A stretch of DNA of 64,000 nucleotides from Azolla caroliniana (taxonomy: Eukaryota; Polypodiophyta), in contig JBHGNT010000010.1 of assembly GCA_043228905.1 (NCBI GenBank), positions 20,832,001 through 20,896,000 of the forward strand, in the 5' to 3' direction. The position numbers and the translations under genes were made by a program. Below, in pieces: positions 62,446-64,000 of the stretch. Numbering within the stretch: position 1 is the stretch's first letter; every line of letters starts with the position of its first letter. The notes below the pieces were generated by a model. That model was not told the origin of the DNA, did not search any database, and saw only the letters and a program-made list of their open reading frames with translations.

Positions 62446-63555
62446 TCAGGACTCGTTTCCCCCGACCCGAATTCCCGCCGACACTGAGTAGTTAACGGCT
62501 TCAATGTGCCGTGCCGCGGCCTCTTCCATCAACCTCTTCATTCCGCCGCGCCCTGTATTTAGTTCTAGGGCTCTCCGGGTCTCGCTCGCGTGCACCCGCC
62601 CGTTCCAGAGGTACACCACGTTGGTCCTGAGCGCGTCGTCGAAATCCGTGCAATCCTTCCGAATGTGACCGATCGCGTCACACCACATGCACCGCTGCCC
62701 AGCCGGCGGCCTCTGGTCGCGAGGTTGTTTGCCGTTGTCTCTCCGGGCCTGTGCGATCTGCAGGTCGTGCACCATCTGTGTCAGCTCCTCCAAAGCCGCT
62801 CCTCCGGATGGGCCTCTAACCACGTCATTCAATGCCGACCCCGACTCTAGCCAGATTCTGGTCTCTTCCTTCCTACTGGCTGGCACCGATACCGGCTCCT
62901 CGACCCTCCTCCCCGGGACCGGCCCTGACCCCGACGAGCTTCCGTTGCTCCAATCGCGCCGTTTGTCGAAACGGTTGTAGACCCGTTTTACCACGGCCTA
63001 GTCTGCCGTGAGCCCTTCGTCCGTTTCCAATAGGGGACCCACCTTTTCCCTGTCGAGCGCATCCACCGACTTGACAAACAGTAGTACTCAACTCGTTTCG
63101 AGCACGGTCCGGTCCAATGTCGACAGCCGCGCGAACCGTTTTTCGAACTCCTGGAAGAGCGCCGACGTGTTCCTCCCTTTTCTGGGGCTTTCCACCCACG
63201 CCATGAAGTTCCGCCTCGACAATCGAAGCGAGTTGTCAAACCCGCACTGCTCAAGGAGCTGCAGCTCGAACTCCTCCCAAGTCTAGCATCCGGCCAACAC
63301 CTCAAGCACCTCCGCATGGATGCTCAGCGTCACCACCCGAAGGAATCCGGACAGCCGCTTGTCCACCGGGATATTCCTCATGATCATTTCGGCTCGATAA
63401 GCCTCCAAATAACTTGTGGCGTCTTTCCCTCCGAACCGACCTATAGTGCTGACGATCGATTCGATGGCTCTGTCGAGGGTACCCGTCCCCTCGCGAGCGC
63501 TTACCAGCCGGTCGACGGCTACCGCCATTGCCTCTGCTAGCTTCGATCCCCTCAT
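62446..63555 (-). pseudogene. Gypsy gag with CCHC zinc knuckle
   Basis: Begins with ATG at 63555 (MRGSKLAEAMAVAVDRLV), shortly after the primer-binding site. The capsid-like part is readable across in-frame stops near 63283, 63088 and 62998. The zinc knuckle CMWCDAIGHIRKDC is intact near 62650-62695. A TGA at 62446 ends the frame before the protease-side coiled region. Confidence 0.82.
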
Positions 63556-63580
63556 CTTGCGACTCCTTTGCCGCCTTTTC

Positions 63581-63595
63581 ACGTCGGGTTCACCA
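63581..63595 (-). promoter_or_regulatory. Gypsy primer-binding site
   Basis: Minus strand TGGTGAACCCGACGT lies five bases inside the 5' LTR and starts TGG, complementary to a tRNA CCA end. I did not assign the tRNA. Confidence 0.7.
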
Positions 63596-63600
63596 AATAA

Positions 63601-64000
63601 TGTCGCGTTGTTATGCGCGCGCGTGTAGAAAGAGGCGGGACCACGGGGGTCTCGGACCAAGGAGAGAGAGAGAGAGATGCAAGTACACAGAGAGAGATTA
63701 AGAGCAAGGAAAACAGGAGTCTGATTACTATAGTCAATAGCTTACAACCGACAACCTGGTAAAGGACCCGACACGGGGTCCTACTCACGCACACCGATGA
63801 CAGTCACACGACTCGAAGAAACAAAAGGGGAAAGGGGGAAGGGGAGAGACTCTGCTGGAAGCACACAGGCTGTCCACGAAGCAGAGGCAGCGAAATCCCG
63901 ACACCTGCGGAGAACGACGATCGGAGGAGAGAGAGAGCTCGGCACTCGGTTCTGTAGGAGCACTTCGTCCTCGCCAACGTGCGATCCCCTTTCCTCCTTC
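63601..64000 (-). repeat. Ty3/gypsy 5' LTR, cut by the window end
   Basis: Aligns with 57204 onward; the right end lies outside the window. A hand count over about 370 aligned bases gave about 27 substitutions, of which about 23 are transitions. Confidence 0.9.

Larger units (their letters stand above)
57886..63600 (-). mobile_element. Internal region of a GC-rich Ty3/gypsy retrotransposon
   Basis: Order on the minus strand: primer-binding site, gag with CCHC knuckle, protease, RT, RNase H, integrase, polypurine tract, LTR. RT before integrase defines Ty3/gypsy. The region is far richer in G and C than the rest of the window. It is structurally complete but carries in-frame stops and a frameshift, so it is not autonomous now. 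Confidence 0.92.

Overview
This window is nuclear DNA of a flowering plant. Genes are split by many GT-AG introns, intergenic DNA is AT-rich with SSRs and decayed transposons, and the proteins are plant-type (a SUC3/SUT2-clade sucrose carrier, a mitochondrial pyruvate dehydrogenase kinase, an X8-domain GH17 glucanase). The elongator tRNA-Met has an intron, as plant copies do. I could not fix the species. Gene models below were assembled by hand from reading frames, GT/AG borders and phase agreement; no transcript or database was consulted.

Left part (1-31.3 kb): a 5'-truncated YgfZ/GcvT-like folate-binding protein gene (+), a 13-exon DCAF4-type WD40 gene (-), a repeat-rich gap, a pyruvate dehydrogenase kinase gene (+), a 14-exon SUC3/SUT2-type sucrose transporter gene (+), a tRNA-Gly(TCC), and COQ4 (-).

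Middle part (31.3-47.1 kb): an 11-exon gene for the U3 processome subunit UTP4/Cirhin (Arabidopsis POPCORN type, -), a gap with a second identical tRNA-Gly(TCC) (-) and an intron-bearing tRNA-Met(CAT), and a two-exon GPI-anchored GH17 beta-1,3-glucanase-like gene (-). A 748-bp repeat at 12.1 kb recurs inverted at 40.9-41.6 kb.

Right part (47.1-64 kb) is a transposon graveyard. It holds two degenerate LINEs lying tail to tail, a short poly(A) retroposon with perfect 17-bp target duplications, a foldback/MITE-like element, a broken fragment of the GH17 gene, and a Ty1/copia 3' end (RNase H tail plus LTR). A strikingly GC-rich Ty3/gypsy element (57,204 to beyond 64,000, coding on the minus strand) has landed inside the copia polyprotein. 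Its reading frame is interrupted by transition-type stops, and its RT/protease/integrase style reminds me more of fungal gypsy families than of common angiosperm ones.

The genes do not form one pathway: they are unlinked housekeeping functions (mitochondrial carbon flux and ubiquinone synthesis, ribosome biogenesis, ubiquitin-ligase substrate receptor, sugar transport, cell wall).
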